In this document: positions 8,856 through 17,856 of the stretch, piece after piece
Layout: every line of letters starts with the position of its first letter
Position numbering within the stretch: the first letter of the stretch is position 1
Assembly (NCBI RefSeq): GCF_030811595.1
Contig: NZ_JAUSRB010000002.1
Span: 6,138,001 to 6,202,000, forward strand
DNA from: Streptosporangium brasiliense
GTDB lineage: Bacteria > Actinomycetota > Actinomycetes > Streptosporangiales > Streptosporangiaceae
Direction of reading: 5' to 3'
DNA: 64,000 nucleotides
Translations under genes and position numbers: made by a program
Notes under the pieces: generated by a model
Database searches by the model: none
What the model was told of the DNA's origin: nothing
What the model saw: only the letters and a program-made list of their open reading frames with translations

Positions 8856-9563
8856 ATGTACTTCCAGCATTCGGGTGAGATCTGGGCGGAGTATCCGGAG
8901 CTCGTCGCCGGTGCCGTCTTTGCCACGGGCATCACCGGGGAGGCTTCCGCCGGCCCTCGGATCGCCGAGTTCGGCGCCGTCGCCGGAGCGCGGCTCGCCG
9001 CGGGCCCGGAGAGCGAGTTCCCCGAGATCCAGGCGTGGCGGAGGGCCTTCTCCAGGATGGGCCTCAAGCCCACCCAGTATCGATGCGCCGCGGAGTCGCT
9101 GCTGCGGCGCTTCAAGAAGGAGCGGGTCCTCCCGCGGATCCACCCCCTGATAGACCTGTGCAACGCGGTCTCGCTCGCGTTCGCGATCCCGGTGGGCGTC
9201 TTCGACGCCACCAGGATCGCCGGGAGCCTCGAAGTCCGGCACGCGAGCGGGGAGGAGAGCTACCTGACCTTCTCGGGTGAGACGGAGAACCCCGAAGCGC
9301 GCGAAGTGATCTTCGCCGACGCCGCCGGGCGGGCCCACGCCCGGCGGTGGACGAACCGGCAGAGCGGCTACTCGGCCGTCCGGGACACGACGACCACGGT
9401 CTTGATCATCGCGGAGGCGATGCACGGTTCGGCGGCCGCGGACGTCCGGGAACTCACGTCCGTGCTCGCGGACGAGCTGAACGGCATCTGGCGGGCCGTA
9501 CCGGAGAGCGCGGTGCTGAGCCGGTCCTCGCCGCGGTTCGAGTTCTCGACCAGTACGTCCTGA
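8856..9563 (+). CDS. B3/B4 tRNA-binding (editing-like) domain protein
   Basis: A 235-residue stand-alone B3/B4 domain of the type found in the beta subunit of phenylalanyl-tRNA synthetase, where it binds and hydrolyses wrongly charged tRNA. The pattern MGLKPTQYRCAAESLLRR with P.I.PLIDLCNAVSL is diagnostic for the free-standing family. Here it follows an amino-acid exporter and a MocR regulator. The inference is protection from a toxic or non-cognate amino acid through export and tRNA proofreading. The start ATG at 8856 has AAGGGG upstream. Gene end is convergent with the SDR gene. Confidence 0.88.
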   Translation: MYFQHSGEIWAEYPELVAGAVFATGITGEASAGPRIAEFGAVAGARLAAGPESEFPEIQAWRRAFSRMGLKPTQYRCAAESLLRRFKKERVLPRIHPLIDLCNAVSLAFAIPVGVFDATRIAGSLEVRHASGEESYLTFSGETENPEAREVIFADAAGRAHARRWTNRQSGYSAVRDTTTTVLIIAEAMHGSAAADVRELTSVLADELNGIWRAVPESAVLSRSSPRFEFSTSTS

Positions 9564-9660
9564 GCCCGGTCGGTGCCCGCGGGCCCCGGCTCCACGGGCC
9601 CCTGTTCGCCGCCGGCGGCGTTGATCGGCGCACGCCGGCCCGCGGTCACCCTTGCGCCCC

Positions 9661-10590
9661 TTACCAGGGGGCGGAGCCGGGATCCACACCGGTCAGGTCA
9701 CAGCTGGCGGCCCACAGCCGCGCCGCGAGCTCGGTGTCGGCCAGGTGGCCTCGGACGGGTTCGAGCCTGGGCGCGCCGCGGATCCCGAACACCCGGGGTC
9801 CCCAGAGCCCGCCGCCGCGGACGGACGGGTCGAGGACCGCCCGGACGGCAGGCCACGCGGCGGCCTCCTTGCCCTGGAGGAGAACGCCGGCAGGCAGGCC
9901 GCGCAGCCGTTCGCCGACGGTCCGGACACGCACCGGCGGACGCGAGGGGGTGAGGGAGTCGATCGCGCCGCCGGGATGGGTCACCACGCTCAGCGTGGCG
10001 CCGCCGGCGGCGCGCAGGCGGCGGTCGAGTTCGAGGCCGAAGAGCATCTGCGCCAGTTTCGACCGGGCGTAGGCACGCTTCGGCCGGTAGTCGTGTGTGC
10101 TCTGGAGGTCGTCGAGGTCCAGGTCCACGGACTTGCCCACGAAGCTGCCGGTGGTGACGACACGGCTCCCGCGCACGGCCGAGAGCAGGGGTGCCAGCCA
10201 CCAGGTCAGCGCGAAATGCCCGAGGTGGTTGGTCCCGAACATCAGCTCGTTGCCCTCCTTGGTCTCGCGGCGCGGCGGCCGGTCGAGCATCACGCCGGCG
10301 TTGTGGACCACCGCGTCGAGACCGTCCAGCTCCAGCGCGTCCACGGAGGCTCTGAGCGAAGAGAGGTCGGCGAGGTCCAGCCGGAGATGGCGCACGTGCG
10401 CGCCGGGGACGCGCGAACGGATCGAGGCCATCGCGGCTCCGGCCCTCGCCGTGTCCCGGCTGCCGAGAACGACGGTGGCTCCGGTGCGGGCGAGCTGCTC
10501 GGCGACGAAATACCCGATACCCGCGTTGCCGCCGGTGACCAGGTAGTTCTTGCCCTCGGCAGGTGGCGGCCGGTGGACGTCCCACGTCAT
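9661..10590 (-). CDS. Short-chain dehydrogenase/reductase
   Basis: A 309-residue SDR with the Rossmann cofactor motif TGGNAGIG near residue 20, NAGV around residue 100, a serine before the catalytic YARSK and a C-terminal extension, resembling WW-domain oxidoreductase and retinol dehydrogenase-like SDRs. The start is the ATG at 10590 with GAGGTC upstream. A 110-nt gap separates it from the MFS gene, which lies upstream on the same strand. The substrate is unknown. Confidence 0.9.
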   Translation of the reverse strand: MTWDVHRPPPAEGKNYLVTGGNAGIGYFVAEQLARTGATVVLGSRDTARAGAAMASIRSRVPGAHVRHLRLDLADLSSLRASVDALELDGLDAVVHNAGVMLDRPPRRETKEGNELMFGTNHLGHFALTWWLAPLLSAVRGSRVVTTGSFVGKSVDLDLDDLQSTHDYRPKRAYARSKLAQMLFGLELDRRLRAAGGATLSVVTHPGGAIDSLTPSRPPVRVRTVGERLRGLPAGVLLQGKEAAAWPAVRAVLDPSVRGGGLWGPRVFGIRGAPRLEPVRGHLADTELAARLWAASCDLTGVDPGSAPW

Positions 10591-10700
10591 GACTGGACCT
10601 CGGCGGGGGCGGGGGCACGGAGGGAGGACATGGCGGGCTCTTTTGCGTCGGGGGAGTGGTCGGGGAGGGGCCACGCCGGCTTCCGGCGCGGCCCGGGGCG

Positions 10701-12122
10701 TCAGTGCTGAGATTCTTCCGGCGCTCGCCTGGGCATCAGGATCACGGCGGGGACGGTGACGGCGGTGCCGGCCAGGACGACGATGAGGCTGATCTTCATG
10801 GCGTGGCCGAGGCCGGAGGCGGCGGACTGGAAGAAGACCGAGGTGACGGCCGCCGATCCGATTCCGGCCGCGAGCTGCTGGACCGCCGACAGTGAGCCGC
10901 TGGCGCTTCCGGCCTCGCCGGGGTCGATGTCGCCCAGGGCGACATCGAAGACCGTGCCGTAGCAGGCGCCCATCCCCAGGCCGGTGAGGAAGACGGCGGG
11001 GGCGAGGGCCGCCAGGCTGAGGTCGGTGCCGGAGCCGACGACCAGGACGAGCGCCCAGCCGCAGCCGGCCAGGATGACGGACAGGCCGACGAAGACGAGG
11101 TTGCGGCCCATCTTCTTGATCAGCGCCATGCACGCTCCCGCGGCGATGATGATGCCCAGGGTCAGCGGCAGCAGGCCCAGGGACGCCTCCCGCGCCGAGG
11201 CGCGCAGCCCTTCCTGCATGAACAGGGAGAGCACGTAGACCAGCCCGGTGGTGGCGGCGAAGACGATCAGGCCGACCAGCAGGCCGGAGCTGAAGCCGCG
11301 GTTGCGCAGCAGGGACGGCTTGAGCAGCGGGTCGGCGGCGGTGCTCTGGCGGTGGGCGAAGGCGGCGAGGAACACCAGGCCGAGGAGGATCGAGAGGACG
11401 GGGACGGCGGTCCAGCCGCTGGTCGAGCCTTCGACCAGCCCGAACAGCAGACCGAACATGGTGGCGGCGAGCAGCCCGGAGCCCAGCCCGTCCACGACGG
11501 TGGACGGGTCGCCGCCGTCGTGGGGGAGCAGCTTGACGGCCATGATGAGACCGAGCGCGCCGAGCACGAGGTTGATCAGGAAGATCGGCCGCCAGGACAG
11601 GCCGAACAGGTCGGCGTCGATGATGAACCCGGCCAGGATCGGGCCGCCGACCGAGGCGACGCCGAGCAGGGGGCCGAACAGCCCGAACGCCTTGGTGAGC
11701 ATGTCACGCGAGAACGTCTTGGTCATGATCGCCATCCCCTGCGGGATCATCAGCGCGCCGAACGCGCCCTGCGCGCCGCGGGCGACCACCAGAAGCGCGG
11801 GGTCGGGCGAGAGCCCCGCCACCGCCGAGGCGATCGTGAAACCGGCCATGCCGGTGAGGAACATCGTGCGCTGGCCGTACTTGTCCCCAAGCCGGCCGCC
11901 GACCACGAGCAGGACGCCCATCGCGAGCATGTAGGCCGACCCCAGCCATTTGATCAAGCCCTCGCCGCCGTGCAGCTCGGCGGTGATGGTGGGCGCGGCG
12001 ACGTTGGTGACCGTGGAGTCGATCATGTCGAGGGCGTCGGCGAGCAGCACCAGCCCCAGGATCGCCCACATGCGCCGGGTGGAGGGGGCGCCCGTCGGAC
12101 GGGCCGTTGCCGTGGTTGCCAT
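10701..12122 (-). CDS. MFS drug exporter, DHA2 (14-helix) type
   Basis: A 473-residue efflux protein with DALDMIDSTVTNVAAPTI in the first helix, the loop motif GGRLGDKYGQR and a long run of hydrophobic helices up to a short basic tail. These are typical of EmrB/QacA proton antiporters. GGAGGTGCCGCC immediately before ATG 12122 fixes the start over the longer open frame. It diverges from a TetR gene and a palindrome lies between them, so substrate-induced derepression is likely. Confidence 0.93.
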   Translation of the reverse strand: MATTATARPTGAPSTRRMWAILGLVLLADALDMIDSTVTNVAAPTITAELHGGEGLIKWLGSAYMLAMGVLLVVGGRLGDKYGQRTMFLTGMAGFTIASAVAGLSPDPALLVVARGAQGAFGALMIPQGMAIMTKTFSRDMLTKAFGLFGPLLGVASVGGPILAGFIIDADLFGLSWRPIFLINLVLGALGLIMAVKLLPHDGGDPSTVVDGLGSGLLAATMFGLLFGLVEGSTSGWTAVPVLSILLGLVFLAAFAHRQSTAADPLLKPSLLRNRGFSSGLLVGLIVFAATTGLVYVLSLFMQEGLRASAREASLGLLPLTLGIIIAAGACMALIKKMGRNLVFVGLSVILAGCGWALVLVVGSGTDLSLAALAPAVFLTGLGMGACYGTVFDVALGDIDPGEAGSASGSLSAVQQLAAGIGSAAVTSVFFQSAASGLGHAMKISLIVVLAGTAVTVPAVILMPRRAPEESQH

Positions 12123-12220
12123 GGCGGCACCTCCTGACTGAAGAAACACGGTCTGTGGCTGACTCACCCCTCCAGGCAGGACGGATCCAGGCGGGGCGGA
12201 GCAAATCTGAACTGACTACG

Positions 12221-12241
12221 AAACTATAACCACTATAGATT
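12221..12241. promoter_or_regulatory. Putative TetR operator, CTATA-N5-TATAG dyad
   Basis: An AT-rich 21-bp dyad (AA-N-CTATA-N5-TATAG-N-TT) stands out from the GC-rich surroundings. It lies in the divergent gap between the MFS exporter and the tetR gene, 35 nt from the tetR start. Half-sites and position fit a TetR operator controlling both genes. Confidence 0.6.
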
Positions 12242-12275
12242 AAGACGCGTTACGGGTTCCGGGTAGGATGGGGGC

Positions 12276-12866
12276 ATGGCGACGACGATGGGGCGCCGCG
12301 AGCGCAAGAAAGCACAGACCCGTCAGGCCCTGGCGGACGCGGCACTGCGGCTGTTCTCCGCGCACGGATACGACGGGGTCACGGTGGCCCAGATCGCCGA
12401 CGAGGCGGACGTCTCCATCGCCACCCTGTTCGCGCACGTGCCGGACGGCAAGGAAGCGTTGATCTTCGACGACGGCACCGAACGGCGCGACGGCCTGGTC
12501 GCCGCGGTCCGGGACCGGCCCCCCGGCCAGCCGGTGCTGGCGGCCCTGCGCCGGTTCATGTCCGGCCGGGGACCGTTCACCACCCGACTGGCGCCCGAGC
12601 TCCAGCGCAAACATGACCTGATCATGAGCACGCCCGCCCTGCGGGACTACTCGCGCAAGCTCTGGACGGCCGGCGAGGGCGCCCTGGCCGGAGTGATCGC
12701 CGCCGAGAGCGGCCGCGACCCCTCCGACATGACCGTCCGCGCCCTGGCCCGCTACGTCCTGGAGATCCCCGACCTCGCGGGCATGGAACCCGACCCCCGG
12801 GCCGCGATGAACGCCGTCTTCGACCTCCTCGAATCCGGCTGGCCCGGACCGTCCGGGGGAGCGTGA
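12276..12866 (+). CDS. TetR-family transcriptional regulator
   Basis: A 196-residue regulator. The N-terminal helix-turn-helix (ALADAALRLFSAHGYDGVTVAQIADEAD in parts, then VSIATLFAHVPDGKEALI) belongs to the TetR group. The C-terminal ligand domain is poorly conserved as usual. It diverges from the 14-helix MFS exporter and is its likely repressor. The last codons and stop form the first copy of a 41-bp minisatellite. Confidence 0.92.
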   Translation: MATTMGRRERKKAQTRQALADAALRLFSAHGYDGVTVAQIADEADVSIATLFAHVPDGKEALIFDDGTERRDGLVAAVRDRPPGQPVLAALRRFMSGRGPFTTRLAPELQRKHDLIMSTPALRDYSRKLWTAGEGALAGVIAAESGRDPSDMTVRALARYVLEIPDLAGMEPDPRAAMNAVFDLLESGWPGPSGGA

Positions 12867-12986
12867 TCGGGCCCGCGCGGATGTCCGGACCGTCCGGGGG
12901 AGCGTGATCGGGCCCGCGCGGATGTCCGGACCGTCCGGGGGAGCGTGATCGGGCCCGCGCGGATGTCCGGACCGTCCGGGGGAGCG
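12846..12986. repeat. Minisatellite, 3.4 copies of a 41-bp unit, spanning the tetR stop codon
   Basis: Copies begin at 12846, 12887 and 12928, with a partial copy from 12969. They are essentially identical. The first copy contains the last six codons and TGA of tetR. Each copy holds the self-complementary CCGGAC-C-GTCCGG, so a hairpin is possible. The array fills most of the space before the convergent response-regulator gene and may act as a terminator. Confidence 0.92.
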
Positions 12987-13031
12987 CGGCGCTCGCGCAC
13001 GCGGTGGACCCGGGCGGTGTCCTCACCGGTG

Positions 13032-13688
13032 CTATGTGGTGCCGATCAAGCGGTTCTTCCAGGCCCAGGCGGCGATCTCGACCCGGTTGCGCACCCCGAG
13101 CTTGGCCTGGATGCCGGTTGTGTGGCTCTTGACGGTGCTCAGCGAGATGAACAGCTCGGCGGCGATCTCCTGGTTGGTCCGGCCTCTGGCGATGGCCCGG
13201 ACGACCTCGGTCTCCCGCTCGGACAGCGGATGCGCGGGCCCACGGCCGGCCGGCGCCCCGGCGGACGCGAGGCGGCGCAGCAGTCTCAGGGTGACCGACG
13301 GCGAGATCAGGGCGTCGCCGGCATGGGCGGCCCGGACGGCCTCGACGAGCAGCCTGGGGCCGGCGTCTTTCAGGACGAAGCCGACCGCCCCGCCGCGTAG
13401 CGCGCCGTAGAGATACTCGTCGAGGTCGAAGGTGGTGACCACGATCACCCTGAGCGGGTCGGGGACGCCGGGGCCGGCCAGGGCGCGGGTGACCGCGATG
13501 CCGTCGAGGCGGGGCATCTGGATGTCCACCAGGCACACCTCCGGGCGCAGTCTCCGGGCCAGGTCGACCGCCTCGGCGCCGTCCGCGGCCTCGGCGACCA
13601 CGCTGATGTCGGGCTGGTCTTCGAGGATGAGCCGCAGGCAGCCGCGGATCATCGCCTGGTCGTCGGCCAGCAGGACCCTGATGGTCAT
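13032..13688 (-). CDS. NarL/LuxR-type response regulator
   Basis: A 218-residue regulator with an N-terminal receiver domain (LLADDQ, phosphoacceptor in VDIQMPRLDG, conserved Lys in LKDAG) and a C-terminal LuxR helix-turn-helix (LSERETEVVRAIARGRTNQEI in parts, STVKSHTTGIQAKLGV). It overlaps the upstream kinase gene by ATGA, which implies translational coupling and a cognate pair. Confidence 0.95.
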   Translation of the reverse strand: MTIRVLLADDQAMIRGCLRLILEDQPDISVVAEAADGAEAVDLARRLRPEVCLVDIQMPRLDGIAVTRALAGPGVPDPLRVIVVTTFDLDEYLYGALRGGAVGFVLKDAGPRLLVEAVRAAHAGDALISPSVTLRLLRRLASAGAPAGRGPAHPLSERETEVVRAIARGRTNQEIAAELFISLSTVKSHTTGIQAKLGVRNRVEIAAWAWKNRLIGTT

Positions 13689-14842
13689 CGGCGTCCGCGC
13701 GCGGGGACGGGCAGGGTGGCGAGCACGGACCAGCCGGCCCCGGGGCGCGGGCCGGCGCGCAGCGTGCCGCCGAGAGCCTCAAGGCGTTCGCGCATCCCGG
13801 CCAGGCCGTACCCGCCGCGGTGGTGGTGCCGGGCCAGGGTCGGCGGGGCGTCGTCGACGACCTCGACGGTGACGGTGTCCCGATCCTGGTCGACGCTGAC
13901 GGTGACCGAGCGGGCGTGCGGGGCGTGGCGGGAGACGTTGGTCAGCGACTCCTGGACGACCCGGTAGACGGTGCTGCTCACTTCGGGCGGCCACACCGGC
14001 TGGTCGGCGGGCAGCCGCAGGCGCACCGCGGGGCCGTGGCCGTGGCCGTCGAAGCGTTCGACCAGGTCGCTGAGCTGTCCGGGCATGACGGGGACCGCGT
14101 CGCCGGCCTCGCGCAGCAGGCCGACGACGCGTCGCGTCGCGGCCAGCGCGTCGGAGCCGGCGGCCTCGATGTCCGCCAGGGAGCCTTCCACCTTCTCCGG
14201 GTGCTTGCGGGCCACGAGCTGGGCGGTCTGGGCCTGGAGCACGATGCAGGTGATGTGGTGGGCGACGACGTCGTGCAGTTCCCTGGCCAGGACCAGGCGC
14301 TCGGTGCGGCGCACCCGCTCGGCGACGGCTCGGCGGCGGGCGTCGAGCAGCCGCGGCCACAGCCCGACCGCGAGGGAGACGAGCCATCCCGCGCCGTTCA
14401 GCACCGCCACGGCCGGGTTGGAGGAGGACACGTGGGCGGCGAGCAGGCCGCCGGCGGCCACCGCGGCCCCTCCGGCCGCGACGGCGCAGGCCGGTAGGAC
14501 CGGGAGCGCTCTGATCGCGGAGCCGGTGAGCACGGACAGGCCCAGGGCCATGGCGGGGCTGGGCTCGCCGGGCAGTTGGGCGAGCCGGGCGGCCAGGACG
14601 GCGACCGCCGCGACGGACAGGCCCGCGAACGCCGCCCACGCCCGGCCGCGCCGGCGGATCAGAGCGATCACGCACACCACCGCCCCGGCGGCGCAGCCGA
14701 ACCGCCAGTGGTCACCGCCCCAGCTGCCGGCGATCCGGGACGCCTGGAAGGCGAGCGCCGCGGCGAACACGGCGCCGAGCCCGATGTCGGCCGCGATCCG
14801 GGCCGACCCGGCCGGCCGGGCCGGCCATCCCCGAATGTTCAC
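13685..14842 (-). CDS. Two-component sensor histidine kinase (HisKA_3 type)
   Basis: A kinase of about 385 residues. The N-terminal half has several hydrophobic helices and no large extracellular domain. The dimerisation/phosphoacceptor box is ARELHDVVAHHIT. The C-terminal ATPase domain has VQESLTNVSRHA and GGYGLAGMRERL. This is the standard actinobacterial NarX-like partner of a LuxR response regulator. The start is a GTG at 14842 with a weak ribosome site. The frame remains open far upstream but that extension is an antisense shadow of the DUF418 gene. Confidence 0.92.
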   Translation of the reverse strand: MNIRGWPARPAGSARIAADIGLGAVFAAALAFQASRIAGSWGGDHWRFGCAAGAVVCVIALIRRRGRAWAAFAGLSVAAVAVLAARLAQLPGEPSPAMALGLSVLTGSAIRALPVLPACAVAAGGAAVAAGGLLAAHVSSSNPAVAVLNGAGWLVSLAVGLWPRLLDARRRAVAERVRRTERLVLARELHDVVAHHITCIVLQAQTAQLVARKHPEKVEGSLADIEAAGSDALAATRRVVGLLREAGDAVPVMPGQLSDLVERFDGHGHGPAVRLRLPADQPVWPPEVSSTVYRVVQESLTNVSRHAPHARSVTVSVDQDRDTVTVEVVDDAPPTLARHHHRGGYGLAGMRERLEALGGTLRAGPRPGAGWSVLATLPVPARGRR

Positions 14843-14959
14843 GCCGCTCAGGCTAGGAGATCTCCGCTCGGTGCTGAACCGGCCGAAAGTACGGTCGTGC
14901 ACGGTGCAACCCGGCTTTCGACCGATACCGGCACCGGGCCGGATCCGCAGGATGAGCCC

Positions 14960-16165
14960 ATGCCACAGGAAAACCTTCCCTCCGGTGCCGACACCCGGGG
15001 ACCCGAGCAGGCGGTCCGGCGACCGCCCGGCTCTGACCGACTGCCAGAGACGTATCCCGCGGGACCGGCTCATCGGCCTGGCCCGCCTCCTGGCCCGTCC
15101 CAGGAGGACCGGCCCCAGGAGGACCGTCGTCCCCGTCGCCCGCGCCGGGACGACGGCCCGGCAGGTCCCGCGACGACCTCCCCCGGCCGGCCGCGCATCG
15201 CCGCGCTCGACGTGGTGCGCGGGTTCGCGCTGTGCGGGATCCTGCTGGTCAACATCCAGCCGATAGCCAACCTCGGCAGGGTCGTCGTGCGGCATCCGGC
15301 GGCGGCGGAGGGGGCGGAGGGGGCGTGGATGGGGCTGTTCGTCGAGCAGCGCTTCTTCCCGATCTTCTCCCTGCTGTTCGGCATCGGGTTCTCGCTGCTG
15401 CTGAGCTCCGTCACCGACCGCGCCGCCCGCCCGCGGCTGCTCCTGCTGCGCCGGCTTGCGGTGCTGCTCGGGGCCGGCCTGGTGCACCACGTGCTGCTGT
15501 GGGAGGGCGACATCCTGGCCGTCTACGCCGTCGTCGGCCTGCTGGTGCTGCTGCCCTCGACCTGGCTGCCGCGGTGGGCCGTGGCCGGCCTCGCCCCCGT
15601 GCTCCTCGCGGTCCCGCTGATCGTCGGGGGCGGCTCCTTCGCGCTGGTGCCCGGGCTGTTCCTGCTGGGCTCGGCGCTGACCCGGTACGGGGTGATCGAC
15701 CGGATCGAGCGCTCCACCTGGGTGCCGGCCGTGCTGGGCCTGGCCTTGGCGGCGGGGGCGGTGCCTGCCCTGTGGTGGCAGAGCGGCGACCCGGGCGACC
15801 CCGGCTCCGCGCGCGCATTCGCCCTGGCCGGGTTGCTGCTCGCGGGGGTGTACATCTGCGCCCTGCTGGTCCTGCTCAGGACGCCGCTCCGGCCGGTGCT
15901 GCAGGCCGTCTTCGCGCCGCTGGGCCGGATGGCGCTGACCAACTACCTGACCGCCACGGTCCTCGTGCTGGCGGTCAACCACATCCTGAGCGGTCCGCCG
16001 CAGAGCTGGTCCCTGACGACGGTGGTGCTGATCGCCGCCGCCATCCTCGCCGTCCAGTGGCTGTGGTCGACCCTCTGGCTGCGCCGATACCGTCAGGGCC
16101 CCCTCGAGTGGCTCTGGCGCTGGGCCACCTGGGCCCGGCGCCCGCCCCTGCGCCGCACCCTCTGA
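14960..16165 (+). CDS. DUF418-family multi-pass membrane protein
   Basis: A 401-residue protein. A proline- and arginine-rich cytoplasmic tail of about 75 residues is followed by IAALDVVRGFALCGILLVNI, the hallmark first helix of DUF418 proteins (YeiB-like). The FSLLFGIGFSLLL loop and the C-terminal GRMALTNYL region also fit. Function is unknown; distant acyltransferase-3 similarity has been noted for the family. It is divergent from the kinase gene, and the 117-nt gap could hold a promoter regulated by that system. Confidence 0.88.
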   Translation: MPQENLPSGADTRGPEQAVRRPPGSDRLPETYPAGPAHRPGPPPGPSQEDRPQEDRRPRRPRRDDGPAGPATTSPGRPRIAALDVVRGFALCGILLVNIQPIANLGRVVVRHPAAAEGAEGAWMGLFVEQRFFPIFSLLFGIGFSLLLSSVTDRAARPRLLLLRRLAVLLGAGLVHHVLLWEGDILAVYAVVGLLVLLPSTWLPRWAVAGLAPVLLAVPLIVGGGSFALVPGLFLLGSALTRYGVIDRIERSTWVPAVLGLALAAGAVPALWWQSGDPGDPGSARAFALAGLLLAGVYICALLVLLRTPLRPVLQAVFAPLGRMALTNYLTATVLVLAVNHILSGPPQSWSLTTVVLIAAAILAVQWLWSTLWLRRYRQGPLEWLWRWATWARRPPLRRTL

Positions 16166-16198
16166 CCGCCGCGCGCACCTGCTCGCCCCACCCTCTCC

Positions 16199-17698
16199 TC
16201 ACCGCCGTTCGGGGCGGGAGGCGTCGGGCGGGGCGACCTCGCTTCCGTGGAGGGGCCGGCCGGGGGCCCGGTCCGGCCGGCGGGCGAGGGCGACGCCGGC
16301 GACCAGGACGCCGAGGAAGGTCACGCCGGCGGCCAGGTAGTACGCCGTGGTCAGGCCCTGGGTGAGCTCCCGTCGCAGCGCGTCGCCGTGCAGACCGCCG
16401 GTCCCGGCGTTGGCGATGGCCACCATGAGGGCGGTGCCGACGGCCAGACCGGTCTGGTGGGTCACCGACGCCATCCCGGAGGCGACGCCCTGCTCGCTCG
16501 CCGCGACGCCGTTGCCGGCGGCGATCCACATCGAGGTCCAGACGATGCCCATCCCCAGCCCGGCCACCATGATGCCGGGCAGCACGGCGACGAACGGGGA
16601 GTGGGGGGAGACGGCGAGGGCCAGCAGGACCATGCCGGCCGTACCGATCAGCAGGCCGGTGGACAGGGCGGCGCGCATGCCCACCCGGGTGACCAGGCGC
16701 TCGGCGACCTTGGTGCCGACGATGTTGAGCAGCGTCAGCGGCAGGTACGCCAGCCCCGCGTCCAGGGGATCGTAGTGGAGGATGTCCTGGAGATAGACGG
16801 TGAGCAGGTAGTAATGGGCGCCGAGGCCCGCTCCGAACACCGCGGTGATCGCCATGGCCGCGACCAGGCTGGGATTGGTGAACATGCGCAGGGGCATGAG
16901 CGGGTCACGGCTACGGGACTCGATCACCGCGAACACCACGAGCAGCGCGACGCCGAGGCCGAAGGCGGTGAGGGTGGGCGAGGAGGTCCAGCCCCACTCG
17001 GGGCCCTGCGCCAGGACGGAGACCAGCAGCGTGATTCCGGCGGTCGCGGTCAGCGCACCGGGCAGGTCGAAGCGGCGTTCCCGCGCGGCGCCGTCCCGGG
17101 CCGGGTCGGAGGGCAGGAGCGGAAACGCCGCCAGCAGGGCCGCGCAGGCCAGCAGCACGAAGATGTAGAAGGTCGATTCCCAGCCGAAGACGTCGGTGAG
17201 CACGCCGCCGAGCAGCGCGCCCGCAGCCAGGCCGCTGCCCCCCATGGCGGCCCACACGGCGAGGGCGCGGTTGCGCTCGGGGCCCTCGGCGAAGGTGGTG
17301 TTGACCAGGGAGAGGGTGGCGGGGAACAGCAGCGCCGCGCCCAGCCCCTGTACGGCGCGCACCGCGATCAGCGGTCCCGGGCTCTCGGCGAGCCCGCCGA
17401 CCAGTGACGAGACGGCGTACAGGACGAGGGCGAGGACGAACACCCGGCGCCGACCCAGCAGGTCGGCGGCGCGCCCGCCCAGCAGCATGAAGCCGCCGAG
17501 CGTGACCGCGTACGCGCTGACCACCCACTGCAGGCTCTGGCCCGAGAAGTTGAGCTCCCGCCCGATCTCGGGCAGCGCGACGTAGACGATGTTGTAGTCG
17601 ATGGCGATGATGAACTGGGCGAATGCCAGCAGGGCCAGGGTCCACCCCAAGCGGCGGGGCCGATGAGGCGCGTCCGGGGACGGCGGGGAGACAGACAT
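16199..17698 (-). CDS. MFS multidrug exporter, DHA2 type
   Basis: A 499-residue, 14-helix exporter with AFAQFIIAIDYNIVYVALP in helix 1, the GGRAADLLGRRR loop motif and the antiporter helix RAVQGLGAALLFPATLSL in parts. The ATG at 17698 is chosen because TTGAGGAAC precedes it; the frame runs up to 17791 without a good start. It is divergent from a MerR-family gene, and a promoter with an abnormal 19-bp spacer lies between them. Confidence 0.93.
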   Translation of the reverse strand: MSVSPPSPDAPHRPRRLGWTLALLAFAQFIIAIDYNIVYVALPEIGRELNFSGQSLQWVVSAYAVTLGGFMLLGGRAADLLGRRRVFVLALVLYAVSSLVGGLAESPGPLIAVRAVQGLGAALLFPATLSLVNTTFAEGPERNRALAVWAAMGGSGLAAGALLGGVLTDVFGWESTFYIFVLLACAALLAAFPLLPSDPARDGAARERRFDLPGALTATAGITLLVSVLAQGPEWGWTSSPTLTAFGLGVALLVVFAVIESRSRDPLMPLRMFTNPSLVAAMAITAVFGAGLGAHYYLLTVYLQDILHYDPLDAGLAYLPLTLLNIVGTKVAERLVTRVGMRAALSTGLLIGTAGMVLLALAVSPHSPFVAVLPGIMVAGLGMGIVWTSMWIAAGNGVAASEQGVASGMASVTHQTGLAVGTALMVAIANAGTGGLHGDALRRELTQGLTTAYYLAAGVTFLGVLVAGVALARRPDRAPGRPLHGSEVAPPDASRPERR

Positions 17699-17792
17699 GG
17701 GTTCCTCAAGCAGATCGGTGATCGTCGATGACGGGCTCGGCCAGGCGGGGGGAGCCGGGCGGATGCGGTGACAGCGGTGGCGCTCCGTCATG

Positions 17793-17823
17793 CCGATACG
17801 GTAGAAGTTGCCATCAGTGTCAA
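17793..17823 (-). promoter_or_regulatory. Possible MerR-type promoter with 19-bp spacer
   Basis: TTGACA (17823-17818) and TATCGG (17798-17793) on the minus strand are separated by exactly 19 bp. An overlong spacer is the classic feature of promoters activated by MerR-family twisting. An imperfect AACTTG/CAAGTT-like dyad overlaps the spacer. It would drive the MFS gene. The -10 match is imperfect. Confidence 0.45.
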
Positions 17824-17856
17824 GTTCAAGTCCTGGGTCGGCATGTGAGGTGGGAA

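Noticed and set aside
12846..12986. CRISPR-like array
   Set aside because: Units are head-to-tail with no spacers and no cas genes are present; the same holds for the arrays at 5562, 18271, 43298 and 49943.
13685..15982. 765-codon minus-strand frame read as one long kinase
   Set aside because: Only the part after GTG 14842 looks like a kinase; the upstream part is antisense to the DUF418 gene.
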